Source of the DNA: Isoetes taiwanensis
Taxonomy: Eukaryota > Streptophyta > Lycopodiopsida > Isoetales > Isoetaceae
Reading direction: 5' to 3'
NCBI GenBank assembly: GCA_021234155.1
Contig: JAJEKV010000112.1
Coordinates: forward strand, 2,412,282 to 2,476,281
Length of the DNA stretch: 64,000 bases
The position numbers and the translations under genes are program-made. The notes beneath the pieces are model-generated. The model searched no databases. It was given only the letters and a program-made list of their open reading frames with translations, and had not been told where the DNA came from. Every line of letters starts with the position of its first letter. Position 1 is the stretch's first letter. Positions 36,428 to 48,798 of the stretch are shown piece after piece.

Positions 36428-36950
36428 CAATGTTGTTAAGTACGTCAAAATCCGTACGTTTAAAAAACGTTTTTTAAGATTTTTTTGGAGATTTTGAAAA
36501 TTTTTGGAAAAAATCTTTAAAAACGTTATTTTATATAAAATATGTTAAAAATCTTTAAAATCCTTAAAAATCTTTAAAAATCCTTAAAAATCTTTGGACT
36601 GTAATTTTTTTATCCAAATATATGTTATTCTTGAACTTATTTATCTTTGTATATAGAATTCTTATATATCTTAATCTCTATAATAATGTTTTTCTGAACT
36701 TTCTTAAGAGTTGCATGGCAAAATAGCTATGATATCTTTGTACTTGAACTTAATAGTTTCTAATAGCAGCATAAGCTTCTTATTTACTTGTTGGCATGCT
36801 ACGTCTTGATAGCAAATATGTCCAATAAAGCAGTGCAAAGAATGTGCAATTTTGTTTTTTGGCCATACCAAATCATAAAAATCCTTTAAAAAACGTGAAG
36901 ATTTTTATAGAGGTACTTTAAAAATAAAAAACGGGTTTTTTAACAAGGTG
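36428..36950. mobile_element. Candidate hAT-like element in LINE copy 2 (523 bp)
   Basis: AT-rich insertion within the endonuclease region. Ends are CAATGTTGTTAAG and (complement) CACCTTGTTAAA. The flanks GCAGAAAG (36420-36427) and CCAGAAAG (36951-36958) would be an 8-bp target duplication with one mismatch. Inside are repeats of AATCTTTAAAAATCCTTAAA. The LINE frame is not exactly restored on removal, so the boundaries are less certain than for the others. Confidence 0.5.
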
Positions 36951-38764
36951 CCAGAAAGGGGAGAGTCTTAACTCTATTGCACCAGAATCTCATTTTCCTC
37001 ATGGAAACATGGAAACATGCAGGGCATAGACTGCCGAACCTTCCAGGCTATCTACATTTTTCGGTGTTCAACGAGTGCACAGGCAAGCGAGGGCATGGGG
37101 GGGTTGCCTGCTACTATCGTGCAACCTTGGGGCACTCAGTCTCGTTGCACAAAATGGACAGGTACAATCACTACTTGTGGGTGCGCGTGCAGCATGACAG
37201 TGGCAGCCTCCTCTTCATAGCAGCATGCTACTTTCCACATGCCGAGAGCAACTTTTATAACACTCATTCGGGTGTGGATCGATTGGAGCCTTATGTCGAT
37301 CTATATGATGACATACAGCTGCAGCACAAGCAGTTGGGCAAGGTTATGTTGCTTGGCGACTTTAATGCACGCGACGGGGAGGCGAGTCCCAAAATTTGAG
37401 CCCCCGGCGGAAGGGCGTCTTCTGTTGTTGAACCCCGCGGAGGTATCTTGGTCAAGGGTATCAGATGACAACCATATTTCGTGCTATGGCCGGCAGTTGT
37501 TATTGCTGGGTAGTATCTTTGACCTGGTTATTTGTAATGGGTTGGCACAATGGTCGTCTTCCCGCCGCTGCACTTGTAGACAGGAGAACCAAGGGGGCGG
37601 CTTCAGTGTGGTGGATTACCTGCTGGTTGAGGAACAGGATCTGCACCTGATTACCCATTTTTCCATTGGAACGGATACTCGGGACGAGGAAGTGGACTCA
37701 GACCACCAGCCCCTGTTCGTGTATATACATTGGCAGGCTCCCCGTGCATCTACTGCCTCAATACTCCAGGTGCCCCAGCTGCGCCTGGACTACGACTGTG
37801 CAGGGACCTATGCCCAGCTGCTTGAGCATAATCTGGCAGGAATACTGCAACTCTCCACACTTCAACAGCAATTTGTTCAGCTGACTCACCTGCTTCTGAC
37901 AGCTGCTGAGAGATGCTTTGGAAGAGGCCGCCCACGGAGAACCTCGGGTGCTACCACCTTCCCCCGCAACAGATGGTTCGATGATGAGTGTCGGGAGCTC
38001 AACCGCGAACTCTGGCAAGTCACTAATCCCACCTCCCGCCCACAGGCCATCAGTCAATACTGCTCCTTCCTCAAGAACAAAGAAAGCCCGGATACCTCGC
38101 GAGAACACCGAAGAATGATGTTAGGTCTCACGGATCGGCATCCTAAGACGATTCGGAGAAGGGTATTGAGCGAGGACTATACACACCCACGAGGGAACAT
38201 CGCCCGGCAATGGAGTACAATGATTTGCAACAGCTCTACGACCAGCTTCGGGCGCTTGACACCCCGTTCCCCACGATAGGCATGGCTCACGGTCATCCGC
38301 AGAGGGATGTCATCATGGACCTACAACGCCTAGCTAATGGGAAGGCAGCAGATTTAGATGGCATGCAGGTGGAACTTCTGAAATAGGCTGGGCCTCCACT
38401 GGTGCCTGTCCTAATGACATTATTCAATAAAGCATTGCAAGAAGATTTCCCTCCGCAGTGGACCACTAGTAGAGTTGTGCCTATATACAAGGCAGGGGAC
38501 CCTCAATGCCCAGCCAACTATCGTACTATTATGGTCAGCTCTCTCTTTGCAAAACTATTGGTTGGCATCCACACTCACCCTGGTTTTTGGTCCACTGTTG
38601 AAAACATCAGTTTTGGTAGGTCTACATGTCCTGTTTTCAAAGAATCCTACATGTGGATTTGTGGAGGTATGGTTTTGTTCGATAATGGTGTTATTTTTTC
38701 AGTGGACTAAAACATCCACTGTTGTTTTGTAGTTTCTTCTATTGTGACATGTCATTTTATAATA

Positions 38765-39270
38765 CAATCCACTGTAGGAAAGAATACTTGAATTTCTACA
38801 TGTCTAATAATTCTATTGTCACATGTCTTTATAGATGTAGGAAAGAATATTTGATTCTCTACATGTCCTATACTTCCATTCACATGTCTTTATAGTAGTA
38901 GGACAGAGTACTTTATTTACTAAGGCATTGTAGGAAAGAATACATGAATTACGACATGTGTAATACTTCTATTACGTGTCTTTATAGAAGTAGGAAAGAA
39001 TATTTGATTCTCTACATGTCGTATGCTTTCATGTCACATGTCTTTATAGTAGTAGGACAGAGTACTTTATTTGCTAAGGCATTGTAGGAAAGAATACATG
39101 AATTACGACATGTGTAATACTTCTATTGTCACATGTCTTTATAGAAGTAGGAAAGAATACTTGATTCTCTACATGTCCTATCCTTCCATATCACGGGTCT
39201 TTATAGTGGTAGGGGCCAGTACTTGATTTGCTACATGTGATGCGTGCGCATCACATGTCCTTATACTAGT
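38765..39270 (+). repeat. Repeat array within the CACTA-like element
   Basis: Repeated unit of the form ACATGTCTTTATAG.AGTAGGAAAGAATA and ACATGAATTACGACATGTG, about 60 bp each, in a higher-order period near 180 bp. Subterminal arrays like this are typical transposase-binding regions of CACTA elements. Confidence 0.8.
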
Positions 39271-39439
39271 ATTCCATGTAAGACAAGTTACTTCAACTAC
39301 TTCAATTACTTAACGCCTATTTTTGCATAACAAAACCATCAAGAATTTTATTTGTATTCCTTGAGGGGGTGCAGGACCGCTGCAACAAATCCCTAAGCAT
39401 TAATTCATAGGACCACACAAAATCCTAACAATATCCTAA

Positions 39440-39800
39440 CATTTTGGATATTGTTAGAGAAAGACCATTAAACCACGCCTCCATTTTTGCATAACAAACC
39501 ATTAAGAATTGTGAGATGTATTTCTTTATGGAGGAAAGGATCATTGCAACAAATCCCCAAGCATTAAAATGGCAAGACCATGCAATATCCTAACATTATT
39601 CCCCCATTTTGGATATCGTTGGTGGAACACCATTAAACCGTTCCTACATCTTGGTATAATTTAGACCATTAAGAATTTGAGATGTAATTGTTTATGGGGA
39701 ATAGGACCCCCCAAGCATTATAAAATGGCAAGGCTACGCAATATCCTAACATTATCCCCCCATTTTGGATATCATTAGTGGAACACCATTAAACCATGCC
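39440..39800 (+). repeat. About 160-bp tandem repeats within the CACTA-like element
   Basis: Recurring blocks: CAATATCCTAACATTAT, CCCCCATTTTGGATATC and GTGGAACACCATTAAACC. A further 63-bp duplication (TTCTTTGAAAAA, AACTTATTGCACTTAGACGA) follows at about 39893-40015. Confidence 0.75.
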
Positions 39801-41322
39801 TATATCTAGTTGGTACTAAGGTTCGCTATAGACGATCCAATAGTTATCCACGTCATCCAATGGTTTTAATTGTATCTAATTTATCTTATCCGGTTCTTTG
39901 AAAAACAATATAACTTATTGCACTTAGACGATTTGCACTAAGAATCCAATGGTTCTTTGAAAAATAAGATAACTTATTGCACTTAGACGATTTGCACTAA
40001 GAATCCAATGGCGAAGTCAAATCTCCATTCCGGAGCCTTTGTACTGCCCGAACAACAAAACACTTGGGTTTCTACACGGTCGACTGCAGGACAATTTGCG
40101 GTTTGATATGTTCTCCCGGACAGATCTTGAATTTTTTTGAGCGTGCTCAAAGCAAGTTACTTGAATGGAGAATTCAACGGTCGGATAGGAAAACTGGGTT
40201 CCGGGAAGGGAGGCATTGGCATTTGCCCTCTCGGAGGAGCACTTGCAAAAAGAACACTTGAAAACATCAATTTTTTATTTCCTACGTGTTCTTTTCTTTG
40301 TTGTGTTTTATTTCTAATGTTGTAATTTAGTTTTTCAGGTGTAGTAAAATTAAAACCTACATGTGCTATTTTAAAGATAAACAACACATGGTTCCGGCAA
40401 AAAACAATAGTGAAGGAAAAAAGTACACGTTGACAAAAATTCACAAAACCATGTCAATTTTTTCTATGCGTGGATTTTTCTGCCAAAAGACCACAGTGGG
40501 AAATTTCTGCAAAAAAACCACTGTCTCTTTGTGCAAATCCGGATAAACAGGCCACGTGGACTTTTGGGGCCATTTTAATGTTGTTTTTGGCATAAAACAA
40601 CACTTCCGTACAACAAAAAAACAACTGTGGACCAAAAATTGGGGTCAGTGTGATCCTTGAGCAACGATTGACAATATGGGCAGAGGAGGCAGATGTGCGA
40701 GCTCTTACACAAGCAGGCTTTCGGCCCAGGCATTCCACCATTGATCATATTTTCACTCTGCACACACTGATTGAGGATAGCAGGAATAACCGACAAAACT
40801 GTACTGTTGTTTCGTGGATTTCGCAAATGCTTTTGACACATTGCCCTGGAACAAGTTATGGGATAGACTGCGGCAGCTGGAGACCCCCTTGACTTGCAGA
40901 ATATAGTATATAGGCTATACGAGGCATGCTCAGGCCATATCACATCGTCAGGATAGCCGGTAATCAGTAATATTGGAGTGTGTCAGGGTTGCCCCCTCTT
41001 CCCCACCCTCTTTGGCCTGTACATTGACCAGCTGGAAGATTGGCTCTCTGATCATGGAGGTACGGGCACCCATCTCATGCATCATACAATCCGGCAACTC
41101 ATATATGCTGACGATGTCAACCTCCTGGCCTATACTCCAGAGAACATGCAGCATCACCTGGATGCTCTTGACACTTTTTGCAGATTTACTGGCATGCGAG
41201 TTAACTTGGCCAAAACTAGGGTGCTGTTGGTTTCATCATCCCGTCAGCCAAGGCTTCCCTCATTCATTTACCAGGGACAAGATGTAGAGGTGGCTCCGAC
41301 CTACAAGTACTTGGGGATCGAG

Positions 41323-41572
41323 CCCGGGGGTTTCACCTACTATAAAGGTGATACGCCACGTGCGTTAATGGGGTCAGCAAAAAACCCTCCGTATACGCCT
41401 TGTCCAACCTTCTAAACGCCCCTTCCCGTATACATATTACACTGGATTCCCCCCCCAGAAAACCCCCTAGCCAAGCCCCTATCCGTATTTATACATACGG
41501 TTTAGGGTAAAAAAAAACCCACCCCTTTCACTCACATGGTATATACGCCTTAAACTATGTGACATCCCCGGG
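41323..41572. mobile_element. 250-bp MITE in LINE copy 2, 8-bp target duplication
   Basis: Flanked by GGATCGAG at 41315-41322 and 41573-41580. Ends CCCGGGGGTTTCAC and (complement) CCCGGGGATGTCAC match at 12 of 14 bases. Removal restores the LINE frame as YKYLGIEFSATTHRDA. An 8-bp duplication suggests the hAT superfamily, but the CCCGGG ends are not the usual hAT ends, so the superfamily is open. Inside are several GTATACG/CCGTAT motifs. Confidence 0.88.
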
Positions 41573-42050
41573 GGATCGAGTTCTCTGCTACCACCCACAG
41601 GGATGCAACCATCAGGTTGCGGGTCACGGTGGGTTGGAAAGCACTATATGCCATACAGAACAACAACCACAAGGCAGAGTTATATGTCTGGGGCCACCAA
41701 TCACACTTGTTTAGGGTCTTGGTCGAGCCGGTCCTCTTGTATGGGGCATAAGTATGGGGTCCGGTGATATCTTTCAACACCTGGAATGACCTCGAGCAAG
41801 TGCAGAAAGCTTTCTTGGCACGAGCCCTTGGGGTAAAGTCCACAGTTCCATACCAGATCCTACTCCAGGAGACAGATTTTCTACCCCTTCAACGGGCTGC
41901 ATTGGAACGCCATATCATTTACTTCCAGAAGGTGGTTGCCATGGCCGATACACGTTTGCCCAACCTTGCTTTGGCCATGGTAATGGGTCCCCAACGCCTG
42001 AAAACTTGCTGGAAGGACAAGCAAGCTCAGTGGTTCTCACCTGGGAGGTA

Positions 42051-42375
42051 TAGGGTAAAAGCATGTTAGGGTGTCCCTTAAAAAGTATTATTTAGTGACA
42101 AAAAAAGTACCTAAAAAGGTACCCAGGACTGGGTACTGGGTACCTATGTAATATCTCAATAAAAGGTACATTCTAGAACTTTTATATATATTTTGGTCTC
42201 CGGTAGCATTATCTTTATCTTAACTTTGAATATTCATGCGTCCTTGACTTTTATTTTGGACTTTTGTACTAGTTTTAATGAAAATAAAAATGAGAAAGTA
42301 CCCAGTTCTGAAGTACCTAGTGTATGTACTTTTGTAGGTTCCAAAAGTGGTACACCCTAACATGCTTTTACCCTA
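42051..42375. mobile_element. 325-bp MITE in LINE copy 2, TA target
   Basis: A perfect inverted repeat of about 24 bp beginning TAGGGTAAAAGCATGTTAGG at both ends, flanked by TA (42049-42050 and 42376-42377). Size and target fit a Stowaway-like (Tc1/mariner) element. The perfect TIRs indicate a recent insertion. Confidence 0.9.
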
Positions 42376-43149
42376 TAGGCAAACAGATGAGTACAGGTAC
42401 GGACAAAGAAAGATCACAAGGCACTTAAGCTGTACCTAGATGCTACTTTCCTTCGCAAGCTCTGGAATGCAGATGCTCTGACGCACGTTAAGCTGGCACA
42501 CTATCAGCAGCAAGTCAATCCTAGGCTCACGAGAGGCCCACACCAGTACTTGTACACCCATTTGCCCATGAAGAAGCGCAGACTTATAGCTTCCATTCGC
42601 ACGGGTGCACATCGTCTCCTCATTGAGATAGGACGTTGGGCTCGGGAAGCACGGGAGGAAAGGCTTTGCCAGTGTTGCCACCAGGACGCCATTGAGGATG
42701 AATGTCATGCCCTCCAGATTTGCCTAGCGTTTGCCCATATCCGAGAGCGGTATGTTCGATTACTAGTATACCTGGCCAACCATTGCATGAGTTATTTAAT
42801 ACTGCGTCAGTGGGTTTGTTGGGGTCATACCTCTAGGAGGTTATGGATGCACGGACTCAGTTGTGTCCTCTGGGACAGTATTGAACTGTCCTATACAGTT
42901 GTACAGCGTGCCAGCATCCTTATTACTGCTAAGGTTTTTCCCTTGAAAACCCTTCGGGGCCGGGGTTTTTTAATCCTGACAGTAATACGCTTGCTGCTCT
43001 CTTTTTGTTTGGGTTCCATAGGCCAATTGGTCTCTCGTGGACGATAAAAAATCTATTCTATTCTATTCACTTATGTACCTGCAAAAGTTCGAAGTATAGA
43101 TGTAAGAAAAAGACTAAACATAGCACAACACAAAAAAATACAAAAGTTC

Positions 43150-43690
43150 TTACAAGCTAAACTGGTCCTCATATGTAATGAGATTGATAGCAAGTCCAAG
43201 ATGTTTAAACCTGCCGGACTACCCTACCTGAAAGAACAAAGTTTAAGCCAAGTTATTAACCTGAGAAGAGTTATGATAGCATAAGTTTAGTACTTACCTT
43301 GTGAAGGTAGGTCTCTGAGTTTTTTTGGGAAATCAAAATTAATAACCACATTGACAGCTTGGATATCAATTCCACGAGTAAACAAATCTAAAGCCAAAGA
43401 TCCATTTATTAACAAAAGAAATAAAAGCCCTCTCAATATGCAATATGGCCCAAATTTTCTCATACCCAAGGAAACAAGGTTTCGATAAGCTCCATTTCTG
43501 AAGTCATGGAACACCCTGTTATAGTGTGATTACAGCATTTTCGCATGAATGCAGAAACAAGAATATCCAAATTCTATAATTTTCTTCGCCAACATCTCAA
43601 CCCAGTTCACTGAATTGCAGAATATTATAGACTGATTGATATGAAGCTCCACATAGCACAGTCCCATGTAAGTCTTTCTTTTACAGGTGA
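43150..43690 (-). pseudogene. DEAD-box RNA helicase pseudogene fragment (DHH1/DDX6 type)
   Basis: Three exon remnants with intron-like spacing. At 43690-43450: [20 protein letters not shown], then IHAKML, then [14 protein letters not shown]. At about 43390-43304: [20 protein letters not shown]. At 43227-43150: V-G-stop-SGRFKHLGLAINLITYED. These match the C-terminal helicase domain of the P-body helicase DHH1/DDX6 (plant RH6/8/12). Lesions: a stop in the HAKML region, one extra A after NFDFPK that shifts the frame of ETYLHK, and TAG replacing the first Arg of the GRSGR motif. The rest of the gene was not found. Intron traces show it is not a processed copy. Confidence 0.85.
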
Positions 43691-46600
43691 GTGGATAAAG
43701 CAGCACAAGCTGTTACCTTTGAAAAGAGAGTGTTCAGATAATGGACTTTATACAAAGTAGAGAATGGCACATACCTTTCCATAGTGATTGGCATACATGT
43801 GCCTTGAAGGTGGTGTAACTTTGGTGGGCATTTGTATTGTGATCTTAATCAAAGTGGTAGATGCAATACAAATTTGTGGAAAGATCAACCATATTGTAGA
43901 GTGCACTAAATCTCTCAATTGACTAGTATATGATGCACTATCTGATCTGACTACAGCATTGACATTCCCATATGGGACCTTTCAAGCAAATGGAGAACAA
44001 TTTATGCTCCGTCAAGTTTTAACTGATAAACCTATGTGCGCATATAACTTCAACCTTTGGACTTTTATCCAATTAGCAGTTGTAAGTGCATGACTATTTT
44101 TCCCTTATAAAGTCCAAGCAAAACAATTCATCATGTATTTGACTATTCTGAGGTGCAACTTTTCTTTCAAACAATTGATGCTAGATATATAAGCAATAAA
44201 TAGAATTTCTCAACTTACTGGATTTGTCCTGGTTAGATTTTCTTGGATTTCAATAAGCTCGTCAAGATCTGGGAATGCCCAACCCCGTCTCCTACCCTCA
44301 CTACAAAAACAAACTAATGGCTCTAGTGAATCACTTGGGTGGGACAAGGTGCAGAGACATAATAACTACAGTCATTCAAAAGAGGCAGTAATGCAATATG
44401 CACCAACATCTTTCCATATTTAATAAGCCTCACATTTTTCTTTTACTCTCTGGCTAATTTATCAAATGTGACGAAATGTTTTTTGCACTTACGATACAAA
44501 CAGAATAGGATAACCTTTCAATAAATTTATAATCGCCACATGTTTCTGGATTTAACTTTGCCCCAAATATTAGAACTTTAACAATTTAGATACTTCACCT
44601 TCAAGTGCAATCATTGTGGAGGAAGGATATTTTGTTGTTCTTTAGAAGAGACTATACCACTCAACATGCATTATAGAGTTCAGCTTCAAGAGGAATGATA
44701 AGAGCTTGCAAAATCACACACGTCATTCGTTAGTTGCTTTATTTTGTTTGGAGTTCCTTGGGTGCCTATCTTGGTTTGTATCTTTCTCTTATCTTTATCA
44801 TCATTCTGGCAATTTATCTTGTGTCCATACAACCAATATGATGGAAAACGAGGGGTTCTTAAAAGTAAAAGCAAGAAAATACAATGCAGTACAAGACAAG
44901 CAAGAACAGTAGCTGAATACTGACCTCACATGACCAATTTGAGTCTTTGCAATAATGCAGAAGATGAAAACAAAAATAATTGTGTTTAATTTGGCCTTTA
45001 GCTCATCAGCAAGCTCCTCAAAACTTCTGTCACAAGATTATTTGCTTATTCAGCAGCATTTTTGTAACTTAAAGACAAATTCGCTCCAAATTCAAGGAAA
45101 TAATATGCTACCATGAACATGATCAAGAGATAAATGCATAAAATTATCTGAAAAGAGCTGAATCCACTGCTGTTGTTGTATACCAGTCATCCCCTTCCAT
45201 CCTGTGCGCCTGCTTGAGCGCCGGCCCGGCCGCCTACCTGAGCGCCTGGGCGCCTTCAGGGTTGTCTGGGCGTAGTGACGGATGGCGCCTGGGAGGTGCA
45301 GTGATGGATGGCGCCTGTGAGCCTGTGAGAGCGTGCCTGAGCGTTTGCGCCTGAGAGCATGCCTGGATCGGTGGAGCGCTTTAGTGAGGAGGCACCTCCA
45401 CTGGGCGATTTCCCTGAGCGGTTTCTGAGCGCCGCCTTCCCTGAGCGTCTGGGCGATTGGCGTTGGGGGCGTCTGTTTTCCAGCACACAGTTGTGAAGAG
45501 GTTACGGTTCGGAGGCGTTTGGTGAGATCTTGTCTGTTGGAGGTATGCTTGTTGCTTCTTGCAATAGCATGGATTTTTGGATGTGTAATCATCCTGGCAA
45601 CAGTTTTTTCCCAGGTGGTTTTTAATCTGGGCCATGGTGATTATGTTTTGTTCTGTGGGCTTCGGCCCTTGTTCTGGTTAGGGACTTCGGTCCCGTTTTG
45701 TACTTGTGGTCCCATAACCCGATTGGGTTCCGTGGACATTAAAAGTTTCTTCCTTCCTTCCTTCCTTCCTACCCTTTTACCTTTCAAATCAAGCGCAGGT
45801 TCTAGCTTTTGATTTATACTTCACCAGGTGAACCTCCCCAGACTAAAGGACTAAACTGCTTCCCCTTAAACCACACTGCTCGGTGTTCCCGATTATAACA
45901 AATTCCCCCCTTGAAACTGCAGCCAAACTTGATAAGACTGCTTTTGTTTTTGCCATAATAGGAACAAAATCACTTTCCATCTAGCAATAAGATGAATCGA
46001 GGTATATAAGAAGAATATAAATTCAGAATAGCTCAGAACACTCATTTCAGCAGCCAGACCATGTTGGAACATATCAGAAGCATAGTTTAACAGTACCAAA
46101 CCAGAACACGTTAATGCATACCGTTTTTTTGAGTGCTAAAGTTCCCTTATCAACTTCTTCAAAAACATTTTTCACATGGTCACGCTTGTCATGTGGTCCT
46201 CCAAAAACAAAAATTATCTGGGGCTCTAGAAATAATCTAAGAAAAAAAAACATTACCTTTGCACTGCATTGATTCTTCAAGCCTCAAGCATATTAAAACT
46301 AATCATGGTATTGTTGTACATAATTATAGAGTGATTGGACTAAATAAATCCCATCCCAACAATATCAGCAACCAAGTTAAATACATGGTCAACTCCTTTG
46401 ATCACAGCCAAACAATTGTCCATAACTCGAAAGAACAACCAAGTGATATTCATGGCAAAACATGCCCTCTGACATCCTGTAGAGTTCTAAGCATTTTCTT
46501 GCATAAACTTTCTTACACCAGACCCCTTACCAAAACATAGAAAAGTCAGCAATTTACTCCAAATTCACGGGTTCCACCATCTTTCATTATGAATACTTAG

Positions 46601-48798
46601 GGCCCAACATAAGCAATCCAGTTGGAAGTCACACTTTGCCCGGATATAGTACACATTGGTTCACCCAGTCCAACCACAGTTAGGGTCACAATAAATTGTG
46701 AATTCTACAGTAGACTTAGAAACTTAGCATAACATCAACCATGAACTGCCAGCGACATCTTTGCTCAATAGTTCAAATGTAGAGAGCATCGCATCACATT
46801 CATTAAATTCATAATAATTTGCAGCCTAGTGTTTGATATAATGTACAAGCCATTGCCAAATATTTCCTGCATGAGCATATTTTGTTACCTGCTCATCATA
46901 ACTCGTTAGATCACATGGATTAATCTGCCAAATAAGGTCAAGCCTTAACTTTTTCAAATAGATATACTCAGCAGCTTGAAGCATTACTCGGGTATATAAT
47001 TGGCACATTATTATATTGTCTTTACTTAAACAACTTATGGTGTTTCCTATGGTAATAAATAGCATGTTTCTTCCAATAACCAAGGGACAGGCTCATCTTT
47101 ATCGTCAAATACTGTCTGCATAGCAGAACTTATATGGCCAGGTTGCCTTGGGTTAGTGCCATGTTGATGTTGACATGCTATAGAATCTGGATCTCCTATA
47201 ATTTGGTATAATGGAGGAGGTTAATCTAGCTCTGGATATAACTAGAAAGGTTCAACTAACATACTCACTTTTGACATTCAATATCCTCATGGGAATTATG
47301 TACACAAAGAGAATCAGCTCGGGACCTTGAAGCAAAGTCAAAGTAGACTTCCATGGCTTGCTTTTGAATCTTCGAAATGGTAGAAAGGCCTCAAAGAATA
47401 CTGGCTTGCAAAGGCATCTTAGTAGCCTACCTCCATGGGCTTCGATGTAAGATTGCCGCTCTTCCATTATACTGTGGATGTAGCCAGTAATGCATTCAAC
47501 TCCGGCACTAACAGAGGCTCCAGAAAAAGAAGCGCGAGAAGATTATAGAGATCATCTCAAATCTGGCAAACAGAAGTGCGAGAAAAACCACATCCTTCCC
47601 CATATGAAGCAATTATTTTTCTCAACCGTTGATCAATAGAGATTTAAATCCAATGGTGCAAGAGATTTAAATCCAATGGTGCAAGAAGAGGCCAGGTCAT
47701 TTTTTTTCTTACAAACAGACACCAAGGGTTGGGACTGTTGCGAAAAAAACAAAACGTAGCCCAACAACAATCAAATGTTGCGGATTGCTCTGCTATCAAA
47801 TGTTTGGAGTGGCTATGAAAGGATCGGCCAACAAGGAATCGGGGGCACAGGTTCATTCTATCGGCAGAATTCATCAGCAGGCCGGTTACGGCTGTTACGC
47901 TGTTATGTAAACCATCTATTAAGGATCAAGAAAACACGAGAAAGAAACACGAGGGAATTAAGCCTTCTATCCATGGCAGGTATGGTGTACTCTGAATTCA
48001 ATATTGGTGTCGGCACCAGAAACCAGCATGTAAGTTTTATTCTCATGTAATATCTTTAATATAGGTTAGCAATTAGCATACGTTGCTACAGACCTTTGCA
48101 AGCAGGCAAGCAGCACCGATACATGCCATAGATCGACCAAATATCAGCTATTAGTTTCAGGAAAAAAAGACTATTGAACTGAATCCTTCAAAAGGCGAAT
48201 GGAAGGATCTAAGTAACTGCGTAAAACTCTTCATTATTCCAGATTCTGAATGTCCAAAGCATTGTAGTTAAACGTGTTCAGGCGCAAAAAGAACTGAATT
48301 GGTGTCTGATAGCAAGCATTATAATAAGTAGTGTCACTATCCTTCCAAAAAAAATTATAATAGTGTCGCTGTCATTATCCAGGAAAGACCCAAAATCAGT
48401 GGATGATTGATTTCTACCTTACTTTTAATTTATCTTAATAATATAGAGCTGTCTTCTGATTAGTGTCACATCCTGATTAGTGTCTTCTGTCAATGCATAC
48501 GTCAAGTTCTGTCCTCAAGCAAGCTTTCTAACCTTAAGACATAATACTTTTAGTTACTTAAACATCAAATGGCAAGTCCCTTCATGATACGAATTGTTCG
48601 AATTTAGCCTTATAAGAGGTCATGTAATACTCCTTGAGGATTTCGTTTGGTCCTTGTTTTGCCATAATCCTAGTTTTAGATCATTCAAGTATTTTAATAG
48701 GTAGAATTGCATTGAAAAATTAAAAAAACTGGATGTATTTTATTGGATCAAAGATCAGGAGAACACTTAAAACATATATGATTCTCTGATGCAAAAGG
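43691..48798. other. Gene-free interval
   Basis: Apart from the retroposon at 45171-45775, no coding region is supported. Isolated exon-like stretches (for example minus 46130-46240, IIFVFGGPHDKRDHVKNVFE) match no family I know. Confidence 0.45.
45171..45775 (+). mobile_element. GC-rich non-LTR retroposon with LINE-type 3' end
   Basis: A GC-rich head with repeated TGAGCG and GGCGCCTG motifs is followed by a 3' region ending TGGGTTCCGTGGACATTAAA and a (TTCC)n tail (about 45748-45769). The 3' end resembles that of the LINEs, but the head does not match their ORFs. It may be another LINE family or a SINE borrowing the LINE tail. Confidence 0.6.

Larger units (their letters stand above)
38570..40652. 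mobile_element. CACTA-like non-autonomous element in LINE copy 2 (2083 bp)
   Basis: Terminal inverted repeats of about 31 bp (CACACTCACCC...GGTCCACTGTTG against CACACTGACCC...GGTCCACAGTTG inward from the right) are flanked by a 3-bp duplication ATC (38567-38569 and 40653-40655). Removing the element and one ATC rejoins the LINE frame as ...LLVG-I-LEQR. A 3-bp target and CACxx ends fit the CACTA/En-Spm group, though the ends are CACAC rather than CACTA. The interior has arrays of subterminal repeats and no transposase frame. Confidence 0.85.
36390..42800 (+). pseudogene. LINE ORF2 (endonuclease and reverse transcriptase), interrupted and frameshifted
   Basis: Endonuclease: the start MVSWNCRGFHW near 36390 and IFLMETW near 36990, then LLGDFNARDG near 37370 and SVVDYLLVEE. 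The frame changes near 37390. RT: NGKAADLDGMQVELLK with TAG at 38384, VVPIYKAGD, SSLFAKLL. After the 2.1-kb insertion come QAGFRPRHSTIDHIF, QLIYADDVNLL (the intact catalytic motif near 41100) and YKYLGIE. After the 250-bp insertion come FLARALGVKSTVPYQILLQE and later a Cys/His motif (CQCCHQDAIEDECHALQIC). Several stops and frameshifts make it inactive, but it is the most complete family copy here. Confidence 0.88.
35830..43068 (+). mobile_element. LINE copy 2, longer, with four nested DNA elements
   Basis: L1-like element of the same family as copy 1. A possible ORF1 region (35867-36121) is followed by endonuclease, reverse transcriptase and C-terminal regions. It ends in a 3' hairpin near 42935-42975, the terminus TTGGTCTCTCGTGGACGATA and a (TTCTA)n tail. 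It is interrupted at 36428-36950, 38570-40652, 41323-41572 and 42051-42375. The exact 5' end is uncertain. Confidence 0.88.

Noticed and set aside
24511-43068. Active full-length LINEs
   Set aside because: Both copies have stops, frameshifts and nested insertions; copy 1 also lacks its 5' part and an intact YADD.
43287-43514. Functional DEAD-box helicase exon
   Set aside because: Frameshift after NFDFPK and stops in neighbouring exons show a pseudogene.
45092-45635. 166-codon minus-strand ORF
   Set aside because: Lies antisense in a GC-rich retroposon; low-complexity Arg/Pro/Ser composition.
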